Assembly (NCBI GenBank): GCA_003533825.1
Contig: DQCG01000702.1
Span: forward strand, 1,973 to 15,151
DNA: 13,179 bases
Direction: 5' to 3'
Source of the DNA: Phycisphaerales bacterium
GTDB taxonomy: Bacteria > Planctomycetota > Phycisphaerae > Sedimentisphaerales > Anaerobacaceae
The notes beneath the pieces are model-generated. The model had not been told where the DNA came from, made no database searches, and saw only the letters and a program-made list of their open reading frames with translations. A program made the position numbers and the translations under genes. Shown here piece by piece: positions 13,145 to 13,179 of this stretch (position 1 is the first letter of the stretch; each line of letters begins with the position of its first letter).

Positions 13145-13179
13145 GTGCAACCTCTGGTTATTTTCGGCTTTATTGCAAT
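13145..13179 (+). CDS. Probable start of a gene running off the right edge
   Basis: GTG at 13145 has AAGGGA (13132-13137) 7 bases upstream. The first 11 codons read MQPLVIFGFIA, a hydrophobic start consistent with a signal or membrane segment. A plus-strand promoter lies about 90 bases upstream, with the REP-like element in the leader. Only 35 bases are visible, so neither product nor reality can be settled. Confidence 0.4.
   Translation, partial: MQPLVIFGFIA

Noticed and set aside
1..13179. tRNA, rRNA, riboswitch or prophage genes
   Set aside because: No cloverleaf with a usable anticodon arm, no rRNA-like stretch and no phage structural or integrase gene could be recognised by reading.

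Overview
The window looks like part of a planctomycete-type chromosome, most likely from the Phycisphaerae/Sedimentisphaerales side. That placement is an inference from gene content: a huge CotH-kinase/lamin-tail secreted protein, a BlaI plus M56-peptidase pair with an unusual C-terminal domain, and a Tat-exported Gfo/Idh/MocA dehydrogenase are typical there. No rRNA or tRNA gene is visible.

Layout from left to right. Positions 3-3233 (+) hold the C-terminal 1,077 or so codons of a secreted CotH-type protein that starts outside the window. It converges, with a 14-base gap, on a two-gene minus-strand operon (7070 down to 3248). This operon encodes a BlaI/MecI-type repressor and a BlaR1-like M56 membrane metalloprotease whose usual sensor domain is replaced by about 23 ankyrin repeats. 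The operon has a near-consensus promoter overlapped by inverted repeats. Divergent from it, with its own promoter, is a stand-alone hisF-like gene (7396-8172).

Positions 8173 to about 10180 form a visibly AT-richer accessory island. It holds a truncated, frameshifted transposase remnant, a Clp-fold (SDH-family) serine proteinase, a 60-residue protein translationally coupled to it, and a broken small basic gene of the GGLKGG type. The last three form one minus-strand cassette behind a consensus-like promoter.

Next come an exported FKBP-type prolyl isomerase (10185-10994, +) with a strong terminator, and a minus-strand operon (12935 down to 11091) of an unknown 136-residue helical protein and a Tat-exported Gfo/Idh/MocA oxidoreductase. 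The right end has two overlapping divergent promoters, a compact double-hairpin REP-like element, and what looks like the first 11 codons of a new plus-strand gene.

The most unusual points are four. The M56-ankyrin receptor has a higher-order block structure in its repeats (5+6+6+6). The small-protein/proteinase cassette carries a frameshift that creates a stop-start overlap. The HisF has lost two of its four ammonia-gate residues. The REP-like element can fold as a three-way junction. Nothing here is proven to be a new system; the proteinase cassette and the M56-ankyrin receptor are the best candidates.
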